In this document: positions 35,469 to 46,630 of the stretch, piece after piece
Position numbering within the stretch: the first letter of the stretch is position 1
Layout of the letters: every line of letters begins with the position of its first letter
NCBI GenBank assembly: GCA_022592435.1
Contig: JABYQS010000083.1
Span: forward strand, 1 to 64,000
DNA: 64,000 nt
Source of the DNA: Cerioporus squamosus
Lineage: Eukaryota; Basidiomycota; Agaricomycetes; Polyporales; Polyporaceae
Reading direction: 5' to 3'
Notes under the pieces: model-generated
Databases searched by the model: none
What the model was told of the DNA's origin: nothing
What the model saw: the letters and a program-made list of their open reading frames with translations, nothing else
Position numbers and translations under genes: made by a program

Positions 35469-36551
35469 ATGGCGCACCGCGACGTCGAATACGAGGAGCT
35501 CCTCACCAAGCGAGACTCGCTCGACTCTGAGGATGTTGAGCCGTCCTCCCCAGAGGGTACGTGCTTTGCCCCTTCAACGTCCCACTTCATGCTGACTACA
35601 GTCTCGAAAAGGTGCACCCAGTGAAGCTTGGTGGTGGATCCCAGTCTTCCAGCGAGGCAAGAAGATGGCTCGGGATACAGGGCCATCCCGAGAGAGCGAA
35701 CGCATCCCGCGCCTCCTCCTCTGGCTCGCGACAGCCCTAGTCATTGTTACGTGCACCGACCTCATAGCGCTCGCATACATCGCACGTATGTTCAACTCTG
35801 TCTTCCAGGACAAGGACTTCGCCTCGAACCTGGAGTACGCCAACCCCTACATTGGCCTGAAGGAACTCTATGAGTCGGGGAAGGTCAACTCCTCGGAGAT
35901 CGCGCCCATCCTGATGCGTCCACGCGTCTCCGCTCAAGTTCTCGTCGACGAGCCTGACAAGCTCGCGCCTCGAGGGGAGCACGACTACTGGCACGAGACA
36001 TGGGGCATGCTCTCTCCGAATGAGCGATACTTACATGTAACCCCGAACGTGAGTGCCGTCCGAGAGCGCGAATGCGAACGCTGCGAGTCTGATAATTGTG
36101 TTGTAGGTTCATACCATTGTGCAATTCCGCGCGATCGACTTTGGTATGGAAGACTGCCACCTCGTGTTCACCCTTCCGAAGCTCGGAGTCCCTCTCGAGG
36201 ACCATGCGTCGTTCTCGATGCACCCCTCATCTCGCTTCGACGTGTTCCGTCTCGTGGTCGAGCGGCCCATCAACGTCAAAAAGCTCTCGTACCGCACGAA
36301 GCCCAAGGTAGCGGAGAAGGTTGCAACGCTGCAGGCACGCATGGACGGAGACACGCTGATCCACCGATTCCCTTGCCCGTGGAGCTCGCTGCACGTCTTC
36401 GAAGTGGCATGCGCGGAGGGTACCGAGTGCATGGTGGATACGTGGTCTAGCCAGAACACGACTTATGGTGAGCGTTCTTGTGCTGTCTGAGGGCTGACAA
36501 GCTCATGGATCTCGGCTAGGGGTGAACATGTATCAGCATCAGACGATTTGA
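35469..36551 (+). CDS. Type II membrane protein, basidiomycete family of unknown function
   Basis: Exons 35469-35556, 35612-36048, 36107-36467 and 36520-36551 join in phase to 305 aa. An acidic cytosolic N-terminus precedes one membrane helix at about residues 60-82 (RLLLWLATALVIVTCTDLIA), then a lumenal/extracellular domain: NPYIGLKELYES, a proline-rich linker, HVTPNVHTIVQFRAIDFGMEDC, SSRFDVFRLVVE, and FPCPWSSLHVFEVACAEGTEC. The conserved QFR..DFGME..C block and paired cysteines mark a family common in Agaricomycetes. I cannot give it a proven function. The first acceptor is aaaag, unusual but the only in-frame choice. It is next to two UstYa-like genes and may serve the same secretory-pathway locus. 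Confidence 0.75.
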
Positions 36552-37073
36552 GGTGTACATGCCCACACTGGAGTCTGAACGACACATTGTGTACTGCATA
36601 CATGTCTACGACGAGTGAACGGTCTGTCGAGTGTACTGTTACGAGAAGCGTAGTATTGCGCATCATACGATGTTTCCGTGGACGGAGGTACCTCAGTAGA
36701 CGTCGCTTCGGGGTCCTGCGGAATCGTGGGTCGTAGATTCATGCTCACCGGATAGAAGCATTCTAGAAAAAGTCATGGGGATGCAGTAACGCGAGGGTCC
36801 GGACAGCGAGGGATCGTCCGCATGGAGATAAGATATCCAACCAAGAGAGGTATTTTGGGAGAGCGCGGAAGTCAATACAAAGTGAGAAGTTCATCTTCCG
36901 TGAAGACATAATTGACGTGAACTCCAGCTATGGCTTAGACTACTTACATCCACTTTCCTGAGATAGCTGGGGATGCTCGCAGCGTCTCACGGTTCTCGCG
37001 CACGAACAAAAGGCGCAGTCGACCGTCAGGCAAGGATTACTCCAGCTGGAGAGGCCAAGTGATTTCCCCCACG
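36552..37073. other. Intergenic, promoter of UstYa-like gene 1
   Basis: 522 bp without a supported gene. It carries the 3' region of the membrane-protein gene and the upstream region of the next gene. Confidence 0.35.
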
Positions 37074-37750
37074 ATGATGTCCCGTGTATTGACCTTTGCA
37101 CTGCTCGTGGCTTTAGCTGTCGTCAATGTTCTCGTTGATCGCTCTCTTATGGAGGACATCCGCAAGGTCCTCGCCCGTCGTCCTCCACCGCTCTCTTCTT
37201 ACAGTGCGTCACTTCAAGATCCCCTTCGGCTTGTAGGTGGCAGAAAGCTGACATAGCCTATAGCATATCTCGAGGACGATGTCCCGAGTACTTCCCGCTC
37301 ATCAATCCCAGACCTCATGTCGTCATGTCGATGGAGGAGAGTGTTCGGTATGGGATTGGCGAGCCCCAGTCTTATCTGGAGTGGTTATGGACATCGAGCC
37401 CCGATGACCAAGGGAACATCCACTTCGGGCCCAACCACCGTTTCGGTCTCCCCAGCCTCAACCATCAGCAGCATTGCCTCCGCCGCTTGCGGGCCGTGCT
37501 CGCGGAAGTCGACTACCTCGAAGGAAGTCATCTCCACCACACGGAGCACTGCCTGAGCCTCCTCCGGGAGCACACGCTCTGCGCGGCCGACATCACGCTC
37601 GAGCCCGGAAACGCGTTCGAGCGCAACTTCATGGCGGAGAGGGTCATGCAGGACCGGCAGTGCATAGATGCAGAAGCATTCTACGCAAGCATGTGGGACC
37701 AGTGGACGCGTTGGGTGGATTTCAGAAGCCAGCTTCCGGATTCATCATAG
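37074..37750 (+). CDS. UstYa-like (DUF3328) protein 1, one apparent frameshift
   Basis: Exons 37074-37203 and 37264-37750. A membrane anchor is at residues ~5-20 (TFALLVALAVVNVLV); the rest faces the secretory lumen. It has both family motifs in full: HQQHC followed by LRRLR, and HTEHC followed by LSLLRE and a Cys. UstYa-type proteins are oxidases or cyclases that act on ribosomally made peptides such as ustiloxin precursors, and each HxxHC is thought to bind metal. The frame shifts once in the three-C run at 37283-37285: the first part (TYLEDDV) and the rest (EYFPL onward) are one base out of phase. The same CCC-then-G context breaks other genes here, so I favour a sequencing error over gene loss. 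Neighbour of a second family member and of the peptide precursor. Confidence 0.8.
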
Positions 37751-38174
37751 ACATCTCGCGCACTCTGTATCAGCGTTGCATGTGGCCAATTGCAGCACAA
37801 AGCGCTTCTTCTATCGCAAATACTGACTGCATATATTCATTTACACCGTAAACCAGCCTCTGGACAATCTATCGAAGCAGAAGAGAAAGGGATGAGTGCT
37901 GTGGTGACGGGCGAAAACGAGCGACGACTTTCCCCTACTTGGTGTGGTCTTGGTACGTCGCTTAAAGTAGAGCACTTCATGCACTTCCCAAAGTACACGG
38001 TCTCAAGCCGCCGTCAAACTTGAACTCTGTACGATGTGGGGCGGATGGCACCCCGTGTCAGGCCTTGTCTCCGAGCCGTCGGTAAGCAAAGCTCAAGCTG
38101 GGTCGATTATAACGTTTCATGACATCCTGCAGGATACACCATGGTATGACTGCGCCGCTCATCCATATTAAATA
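37751..38174. other. Convergent 3' region between the two UstYa-like genes
   Basis: 424 bp between two stop codons on opposite strands. No gene is seen. Confidence 0.4.
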
Positions 38175-38830
38175 TCACTCCTCCTTCAACCGCACCGTCG
38201 AAGTCACGGTCCCATTCCCACTTCCCCCGGCCCATGCACGATACTCCCGCTGGTTCTCCCACGCCTGCTCATACACCGCATTCCAGTCCTTGCACCTCCT
38301 GATCGCGTGCGGATGCACCGCGTTGATCTTGTGCGCGTACTGGTACGGGTCGATCTGGAGGTCTCCTCGACACGTCACCATCTGCCGGAGGTAGTTGAGA
38401 CAGTGCCTCGTCGGCTCGGCGTCGCGATCGCGGAGGGGCCTTGTGAGCTGGTCGCGCACGACGTCGAGGCAGCGCAGCTGGTGCATCATGGAGACCGTGT
38501 ATGGCGTGTGAGCCGGCCCGAGGTAGACGATGCCGCCTTCCGGGAAGAGCGGTGCCCACTGTGCGCCAGAGTCGAGCGTGTACCGCGTCCAGCTGTCCAT
38601 CTCGAGGAGCACCTCCTTCCTCTCGACGTGCCAGAAAGCTGTCAGAGAGTGGACGTCAGCCTTGCAACTCGGACGATCAGAGACTCTCCATGAGACGCAC
38701 GGTTCTCGGGTTGGCGGTCTTGCACGCGCTTGAGCACTGTCTCTGCGGATAGTTTGAACGCAGCGTTCAGCGCGAGGACGACGATGGCGATGGGAACGAT
38801 TGTGTTCTCGAGTGTTCGCTTAGACAACAT
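38175..38830 (-). CDS. UstYa-like (DUF3328) protein 2
   Basis: Exons 38701-38830 and 38175-38638 join in phase to 197 aa, intact. A membrane helix spans about residues 11-28 (IVPIAIVVLALNAAF). The lumenal domain begins DSWTRYTLD, then PEGGIVYLGP. The two metal-motif positions read HQLRC (96-100) and PTRHC (119-123), followed by LNYLRQMVTCRGD, so one His of each HxxHC is replaced. That variant is familiar to me from basidiomycete members. The C-terminus has a His/Cys-poor helix and Asn-Gly-Thr near the end. With protein 1 it would form a pair like UstYa/UstYb of ustiloxin synthesis, where two family members act on one precursor; this partnership is inferred. Confidence 0.85.
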
Positions 38831-39845
38831 GGTGGGGATGTGCGAGATGGAATCGCAGTGACAGCGGGTTTCCTTTACTCCGTTCTCAAGGTGTCAGTTT
38901 TGAGTGCGGTCTGTACTGTGTGTGCTTCGGGTGCGGGGAATGACGATTGTACGTGGCGAACTCGGCCTTGATTTGTGTGAGCGATAATCCTTAGCGCACG
39001 TTGGACCAACATAAATGGGGATAGCGTGAGGTTGCGGAGGCACAGGAAGCCAAAGCTCTCCTGTTCTCCAAGTCGCCGCGCACTCCGAGTCGAGATCACT
39101 GAACATAACGGCACCGTTGAGTCATGAATGTCGGCACTACGACAGCATTGTCACGTTTACGGAACACTGAAAATTCGTATACATGTACGTACAATGTCAG
39201 AACTCACAGGCATCGAGTCCGGGGCTATCGTGTGCTTCTCAGTCGCGTACCTCGAACAGGAGCTGGGGGTGAAGAGCGCGCCGCATGGTGAATGAAGGAT
39301 GATAGGCGGCATCCCCTAATGGACCTGAGATTTGGTGGGTCGGATATAGCACGGAGAGTCTGTCATCTCCTTCCGTTAGCGTACAATGGGAATGGGAGAC
39401 GAAGTGTGGCACGCACATCCGAGTCCGTAATGACATCGCTCAACATGCAAGCTTCCCGAAGCCGCCGGGCTTGTACATGGCCGCAGAGCTCTGATCGAAT
39501 GTTGTTGAGCGTGTATGTCCTCAGGAGAGGCCGCCGCCGCCATGACTGGCGGAGATGTTCTCAGGAGATTCGTTGGGGAGGTCTTGCAGGTGTGCCAGTT
39601 GCGTCGCTGTACCAGTTGACTGTGCGAATCATACAGTGTTCCTGCCTGGAGGGTATGTCAATATCGGACAGGACTTCCCCAGCCCTAAATGGAGGTAACA
39701 TACACAACCAATGCAGGGCGCATACTAGTCGGCAAGAGGGACCTGAATATAAACGTCGGAGACGGGTCATTGGAGGAGACAAGCAGCTCACCTCTCAGTC
39801 TCGACGCAACGTCTCTCCACCGCAACCCATCCACCGACAGTAACC
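38831..39845. promoter_or_regulatory. Divergent control region of UstYa-like 2 and the repeat peptide gene
   Basis: About 1.0 kb lies between the two start codons. A TATA-like tataaac lies at about 39748-39754, about 95 bases before the precursor start codon. No gene is supported here. A shared control region would allow enzyme and precursor to be switched together. Confidence 0.45.
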
Positions 39846-40307
39846 ATGAAGGCCTCCATTTCCCTTACCGTCCTCATCGCGCTTGCTCTGTCCCTGTTCA
39901 CTACGGACGCGGCGGCGTCGCCTATCAACAGTGAGTGCACTTCGACGGCGTTGGCCATAGCTGGATATGATGTAGACAGAACCGCTGACAGACTGATTGG
40001 CGCAGCCCTCGATGGTGCCCCGAGCTGTGGCGAGAGCAACATCCTCGCCCGGGCTGCGACCATCAACCTGAAGCGGAGCGTACATGAGGAGATTCCGGAC
40101 CTCCGCCGCGCCGTGCATGAGGAGATCCCGGATCTTCGTCGCACCGAGCATGAGGAAATACCGGACCTCCGCCGCACCGTGCACGAGGAGATTCCAGACC
40201 TCCGCCGCGCCTTACACGAGGAGATCCCGGACCTCCGCCACAAGGAGCACGACGAGATTCCGATCCTCCGCCGTGGCGAGAACGGCGTGATCCCGCAGCT
40301 TGGCTGA
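39846..40307 (+). CDS. Secreted repeat-peptide precursor (KEP/RiPP-like), 128 aa
   Basis: Exons 39846-39930 and 40006-40307. Residues 1-25 are a signal peptide (LTVLIALALSLF, then TTDAAAS). A short leader with one Cys (36) ends in KR at 51-52. Six 11-residue repeats follow (53-118), each close to xVHEEIPDLRR, then a tail GENGVIPQLG. Dibasic KR or RR precedes five of the six repeats and the tail; the junction between repeats 5 and 6 reads RHK instead. Kex2 cuts after KR/RR in the Golgi, so up to six 9-11-residue peptides plus the tail could be freed. This is the form of KEP proteins and of fungal dikaritin RiPP precursors, and two UstYa-like genes lie 1-3 kb away. It could instead be a cell-surface repellent-type protein. 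The 75-base intron is a multiple of three and stop-free, so retention keeps the frame. Confidence 0.8.
   Translation: MKASISLTVLIALALSLFTTDAAASPINSECTSTALAIAGYDVDRTADRLIGAALDGAPSCGESNILARAATINLKRSVHEEIPDLRRAVHEEIPDLRRTEHEEIPDLRRTVHEEIPDLRRALHEEIPDLRHKEHDEIPILRRGENGVIPQLG
40077..40304 (+). repeat. 33-nt coding repeat array, six units plus a partial seventh
   Basis: Units start at 40077, 40110, 40143, 40176, 40209 and 40242, with a shorter related tail at 40275. The codon pattern CAT/CAC GAG GAG ATT/ATC CCG is held with mostly silent or first-two-residue changes. Unit 6 is the most diverged (HDEIPIL). The low synonymous divergence between units fits expansion by unequal exchange or slippage. 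Confidence 0.9.
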
Positions 40308-41872
40308 GTAGCTCGGAACAAGCACCGAGCGGTACCGAGAGTCATCTTAGGGGTGGCCGGCATTGGTACCACGTAGACGGTGAGCCCGTTCTCGTCTGCA
40401 TCGACGTCCGACTGATTCCTGCGCTTTAAGTTTCAATTTGTAATAAAGGGCAGTTAAATCTTGTAAAGCTTACATACACGTGTCTTCGTCCTTGATGGAA
40501 AGGATAGGACAACACAGTTCAGACCTCGGTGACGACGTGCACGCGACAGAATAGGCCGACAATTAAGCTGCAGGCAAGCGGAGAGACTTCATGAGTTTGC
40601 TCAGATAGAGAAGGTCGACTTACTTACTCTTGAGAGTCTCATTTAGAGGCGCGGGCGGATTGGCGCGGAAGGTCGAGCACTACTGGTGTACCTTCGCGAT
40701 CCAAGCAGAGTTCAATGTGTTGTGGTCGCGAACCCATTGACTGGCGTTGTTGACAGCGAGTGCGACCGCGACGTGTGATAAAAGACGCACATACCTCTCC
40801 AGTACTCTCCCGCTTGCTACAGTCAACCGCAACTCTTGAAGGTATACGCACGAGACTTGTCATAGGCGGTAGCAAGGTGTGGGTTAGCCGGCCACAGGTG
40901 AGCATCGTGAGCCCGAGGTATGTGCTCAGGCCGTATCTGACCTCCTTGGCAGAGAAGCTGAGACTGGGGAGTCGCTGTCTGACAAGTAAGTATCATCCCT
41001 TGCATATTGAGAAGCAGCGTACGGCGTGCCGAAGAATCGAGCTATGGTAGAGTGCGGGTTGATCACGGGAGGTCCAGAGAGACACATGTGTCAAGAAATG
41101 CTGCGCATTTCAGCAAGAAGTCGGCCAAGACTAGCAGGCCTGCACCGCGAAAGAAACAGTGAGCGTTGAGGAAGAGCGACCGTGGTCGCGGACTCGGAGC
41201 GAACGACGGCTGGGGCTGACGTCAGCACCACGATCGGTCACAGCACGTGATCGTGACCTGCCCTTATGGCACCAGTGGCAGCGCTTGCGCTTGCTTGTCT
41301 CCCTCTTTCTCCCTCCACCTAGTACTGGGAGGTTTCGTCACACTGCATTGAAATGGCATGAATGTTAGGGACCTCTATGAATATCTGTATGTAAAGACGT
41401 TCTTCTGGAAGCCACCCTGACTGAGTACTGACATTTGGCGCGGGATGCAGTCATGGCTTCGACCAATCGACGCGCTGCCAGTGCGATGGTGAAGCGGGCT
41501 TCGATGACAATATGCCGGAGCTTTTGAACATGCACTTCATGTGTATACCCTGGTATGTCAGATGTTACGTACACAGTATACGGACATCCAGACCATCCGT
41601 GAACATGTATTTGCACACGAGCGTACAGCTCCAGTACAGGATGTCACAGCAGAAGATGTCCCAGTGACCAGAATATGCCCGTCATGCCGTACGCCGGTTC
41701 CCTTCCGTCTCGCATGCCCAGACTCACCTTTTCGAGGCAGTCAACACGTATTCGGCGTCCCTAGCAATATTGCTGTCCAGTCAATCTCTACAAGATCCAA
41801 ACCCTAGTACGCACCGCCGCAACAAGGCGAAACCCACTCCGAGCCTACAGCCCTGTCCTCTCCATTACCTCC
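40308..41872. other. Intergenic region between the peptide gene and the F-box array
   Basis: An aataaa polyadenylation-type signal lies at 40442-40447, 135 bases after the precursor stop. Beyond it, to 41.78 kb, no gene is supported. From about 41780 the sequence (caaaccctagtacgc) matches the upstream region of F-box B at about 48010, so this end is the array's promoter repeat. Confidence 0.4.
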
Positions 41873-43608
41873 ATGGCCGCGCCCATAATCCCTTTTGAGT
41901 TACAAGAGCTCGTCATTGACTTGGTTGATGACTCTTGGGACCATGATACAGTCACTGCGACGCTTCTGAGCTGCACCCTCACCTGCCGCGCATGGCTCCC
42001 GCCGAGCAGACGCCGTCTCTACCACAGCTTGTTTTTGCGCAATACGCGAACGCGGCTGGATAAGCTAGTGGATCTCATCGACCGAGATTTGGAGGTTTCC
42101 AACGCGGTCCGGGCTCTGTACATTCTACAGGAGCTCTACTTCGAGGTTCACGAGGAGGATAAGGGCCAGGAGGACGGAGTAGATGGGAACAACGACTCGG
42201 ACGACTCGGACGAAGGAGGCGAGGAGAACGAAGAGGACGAGAGGGCCGAAAAAATAGAGAACGAGGAAATTGACGATAAGGGAGCAGATGATCAGGAAGA
42301 TCGGAACGACCGCGACCAGCAGCAGCACCCGCAGCGGGAGATGCGTCCGGTGAAGGTTATTGTTCGCACAGAAGCAGTCCTTCGCATCTTGGCTAGGAAG
42401 CTACCTCATTTAGCGTCGCTCGGGATCAACTTGACAGTGATCGACTCATCCCCACCGCGTCCCCCAATGCTAGCGGGCTTCCCGGCACTAACTACCCTCA
42501 AATTGTCTAATGTCACCATCTCAAGCTATGGCGCCCTCCAGCGAATGCTCGCCGCGACCCCAGCACTGGAGAGACTGATTGTCTTCAACGTACTCTGGAC
42601 ATCTATCCACATCTCCCCGACCATCCAGTATTTCAGGCTCCGCTGCCCGTCGCTCACACATCTGGTGTGGCACCCAACATTCTTGAAGACCGTGAGTATT
42701 CCACGACTACTTTGCTTGTTCTGAGCTGAATGACCATGAACAGTCAGAGCAGACCGAGCAGAGCAGTGTCGCTTTTTCACACCTCGTTCGGAACTTGAAC
42801 GTCTGTCGATCCCTCGAGTACCTCTACGTGCGCAACTTGGAATGGAAACCTTTCACCGATCGCATCATTGCCGGCGGTGCGTGTCTCTCTGTGTGGCAAG
42901 GATCCGAGTCATCTGCTAACGCGTCGTGCGCAGTCACCTCCGACCGATTCCCCGACTCGCTCATTCTCCGTAGCCTCTCTACATTGAGGCTCAGTATAGA
43001 TCTCTATCACGACGCACCACAAGAAGACAACCTGTCGGACCTCCTCGAGTCTGCGATTCGTCTGATCAAAACCTTATGGCCGTCCGGGAACTATACACAA
43101 CGACGGAGGACGTTAAGATTGAAGTTCGCATACGAGAGCGGCACACTAACACCGGTCATCCAGGCTGGTTCCAGTCCGACGTCTCTGAACCCGACTGAGG
43201 ACGAGCTGGAGCGCCTCCTTCAGGCTCTACAGGATGTCAGCATGGAGCTCGAACACCTGCTAGCTGCCCTCGACTCGAGCTGGGGCCCTAGCACCGTTGA
43301 GTTCATGTTCCAGGATGGAGCGTATGAACACGAGTCCGCGGAGATTCTGCGTGCCTTCATCGTCTCGCTTCGCTCCAGGGTAGCAGATATCTTTCCGGGA
43401 TTGCATCGACGTGGGATCCTGTCGGTCAAGTTCGCATCTTGGATCAAAGGTAAGCAGTGTATCTCAATATGTCCCCTGGAAGCTCAAGGCTGCTGACCTT
43501 GAAGTGTTTGTACTAGTACCTGATTGTTCAAGGGGCTACAACTGGGTGGAGGATAGCAGAGGGAACTTCGAAGGCATCCCGTTCAACCCGCGTTCCTTCT
43601 TCGAATAG
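41873..43608 (+). CDS. F-box protein A of the tandem array, intact
   Basis: Exons 41873-42691, 42744-42876, 42934-43449 and 43517-43608 join in phase to 519 aa. F-box at residues 7-45 (IPFELQELVIDLVDD, LLSCTLTCRAWLPPSRRRLYHSL). An acidic, Asp/Glu/Asn-rich linker spans about 95-155. Leucine-rich segments follow (MLAGFPALTTLKLSNVTIS, RMLAATPALERL, ISPTIQYFRLRCPSLTHL), and the end is GYNWVEDSRGNFEGIPF. It should join an SCF ubiquitin ligase; the substrate is unknown. The promoter resembles those of B and D. One of two copies whose reading frame is fully intact. Confidence 0.88.
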
Positions 43609-46600
43609 GTCGGTTACACAGTCATGCATGACTAAGTACGCGCCTTCACCATCATCTACGACAGGCAACAAACCTCGCACAAATCCCTCTCTTCCTGAAT
43701 CTTCTTCCCAAGTCTATTCGCGTCAGCCATCTCGTCGACCTCAACAGACCGCAACGATCACGTTCAATCCCACCGCTGTACTATTATCGTTCTTGCAGAG
43801 GTCCCAGGCCGCACCGCTCCCGCAGACCCCTCTCTTTACCGTCGTTCCGGTTCCTCTCTTTCATCTCCATCCCATCACCTGCTCTACGCTTCCCGGCCCC
43901 TCGTCTTTTCTCCTCGTTGTCCGTCACTTAACGCTTCCGCTCTCATCATACTTGCTATGCCACCACTGTGCTTACGATACTGTATCTGTTCTGTACCAGC
44001 ACCTACTTATGTTCTCGAATCTGTCCCCTACGACTCCGATCTATCTATTGGAAAACCCCGTCCTCTAGTTAGCGTGACATTCTGCGAACGACTTCAAAGA
44101 ATCCGGCACACTTCGCAACTGAGCGGACATTGAACGCGTCAACAGCCACCGTAGAAGATCTGGACTAACGACATCGCATTACGCACGACTGTGCGCCCTA
44201 CTCTGCGAGACATACAGTGCGCCTGCGCCTTCGCCTCGCCATACCGCCTGGTCGCGGTCTGCCTCACGACGACCACTGCCCGGCACCGATCTCTCTCATG
44301 TTGTGAGTCCAATCGCCAGACGCCTTCGATGTCCCGACTAGAGTAACGAAACAATGAGTACACTAGAACTACTTACCACCGCCGCCGAAGACTCGCAGGA
44401 CAGCTCGTCTGGTGCACGTCACTGTCGCACGATCGGCAGAGCAGCCTTCCCAGAAGCCGTGCGTAGTTCTGCGTCTGTCTCGAACAGAGACTGAGACAGG
44501 GTGAGGTCTGACATCGCAGCGTCGGAGAGAGCTAGGGGAGCTCACCGCTACGATATCCCAATGTCCATACACCGGCCTTCAATCGCGCAGAGGACATAAG
44601 TCGAGGGCGCAGCGGCACTGGTCTCGACCTATCTTGCTAGACGATGGCCACAACCTGCCGTATGCGCATGATGCGGTCGCCGATGATGGACGGATCTACG
44701 AATCGAAGCCTGAAGGCCGAACAGCACCATGCGCGGGCAGTCCTTGGCCAGAGTTGGACGTCGGACGATGGACTCTTCCTTACGCGAGCCTCTGAGGGTA
44801 TCGGCTCGAGTGATCCCAGCTACGCTGTTCGCCAATAGGGCTGTATCCTGCGAAATCGCGCCTGGGACCGTCGGATCGCCGAGGGGTGCTGCTCCGCTGA
44901 GGTGCGTCGGCGAGACTTGGACCCGTGGCTCAACGGCTCAAGAGTGCGGAGGACGCATACCGATCCAAGTCGTGACTTGTGAGACGTCCAGAGCCTCCTG
45001 CGGAACACCATCGAGCACCTCTGTCTTGGGACGTTCGCGGTATCTGCGCAAAGTCGCGCATGTTAGAGCTGCTTCTGACGACGCGCGAAAAGATCGGAGG
45101 ATGGTCAGAGCAAGGCACACGACAGGGAACAGCAAGACGGGTAATGAGTCGGATATGCTCCTCAGGCGGAATTGCAAGCAGCGGCGCGAAACGCGGAGCT
45201 TGAAGCTCGAATCGCACGCGGATGAAGGAGATGGCGAGTGACCGGGCGTGCGCGTTGCACGAGTAGCTCGCCAAAAGCACCCCTGTAGACGGTACACTAG
45301 ATATAGCGAGTCCATTCGACGTCGATATCGTGTGCTTGTGTATGAAAATGTGCTCATACGCTATCACTTTTCGATGCGAGACGATCGCGCCGACATCGAG
45401 CAGTACATGCTCACAGGATGATACAGGCCATCTGGCGCAACGCCTCGAGGTGCTGCAGCCCACTACCTGCACCGAGGACGTCCATCGCTGGCTCGCGCTC
45501 CGCACGAGCACCCACGAGAGCGCCAGCATCCGAGTCTTCTATCATCGTGGAGGCCGCCTATGCCGAGCACGAGATAACGAGAGAGAAGGGTACAGCATGC
45601 AGCGCAATCGAACATGCTAGGGACGGCATCTCGACGGACACTCACTTGAAAGGACCTTCTTTCCCAGTACCCGTCCATTTCGCGCTCTGCCTCCGCATCA
45701 GACAATCGCTTGCACTTCGCCCGTGTCCCTTCCTTGTCGCTGTCGTCACTATATGATTGGCGTGATCTGGCAATAGGGTGCAAGTTGATCCCACCGTGGG
45801 CGTCGGGGAAGCCCAGTGCGAGTCAGTGATCTGCTTTGCATCTAGGAGGGGAGCAGGTGCCGGTCCAGTATGACGAGGACTTGATAGAACCCAGCAAAGG
45901 TGCCCTCCAGAGCAGCTGAGGCCGCCGAGACTTGGACCTGACTTGATCCGAGTCATTGAAGGGCAGCTAAGTGCGGTATGCCAGCGCGAGCGGAGGACAG
46001 AGTAGGGAGCGGCCTGAGAGAGGTGGTCGGTCCGGCGATGAACATGGCGGCCGCAGAAACAAGCAATGTCCTGCATCCATAGGTTCACAGGTGCAAAGAC
46101 TGCATAACAACGTCAGGATGTGAACTTATGAGTCAAGTATAATATGCACCCGACGTACATGGAGTATGCACGGACCATTTCGCTAGTATGGTGTCTGCAT
46201 CGCCAGGTGACAGACTAGACACAGCAGTGGGACTAGGTTGAATCAAAAGTATAGGAGGGTGAGGTGGTCAGGATGACCGCAAGGTGGGGTGCGAAGACGT
46301 GGAAAGGCGGATGATGGAGACATCCGTCGGGGAGTGGTCGTTGAGCGGGACCTGCATGCCTGCGATGCACCGCAGATGTCGAGGGCTAGCTGCGAGTGAT
46401 ACCAGACGGTTACAAGCAGCTTTCTGAGAGAATGCACGGCTAGCAGTATAGACCAGTCAAACAACACGGAGAGGATGCGGCTCGGAGGGCGAGGGCTGGC
46501 GAGAGGAGGAGGAAGAGGACGAGCTGGCGGAGCGCTGAGCTGGCCGGAGCACGTGGCGACCGTCTGGCCGTCTCCGGCACACGCTCTCTCTCTTTTCTCG

Positions 46601-46630
46601 CTACGTGTGCTCATGCAGCTTGTAGCATGA
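43609..46630 (+). repeat. Array spacer copy 1, about 3.0 kb, non-coding on the plus strand
   Basis: It matches the spacers after F-box B (49789-52990) and D (60869-64000) in order, with gaps. Anchors: ccaggccgcaccgctcccgcag (43800s), cattacgcac (44170s), gctgctccgctgaggtg (44890s), a cgcaacgcctcgaggtgctg block (45430s) and tttgcatctaggag (45835s). It ends in a pyrimidine-rich stretch like the F-box C promoter at about 46590-46620, yet no F-box follows. This is the most diverged copy. Confidence 0.65.

Noticed and set aside
40077..40304. Regular 33-nt array as a CRISPR
   Set aside because: The units are contiguous codons of a secreted protein with no unique spacers, in a eukaryotic genome.
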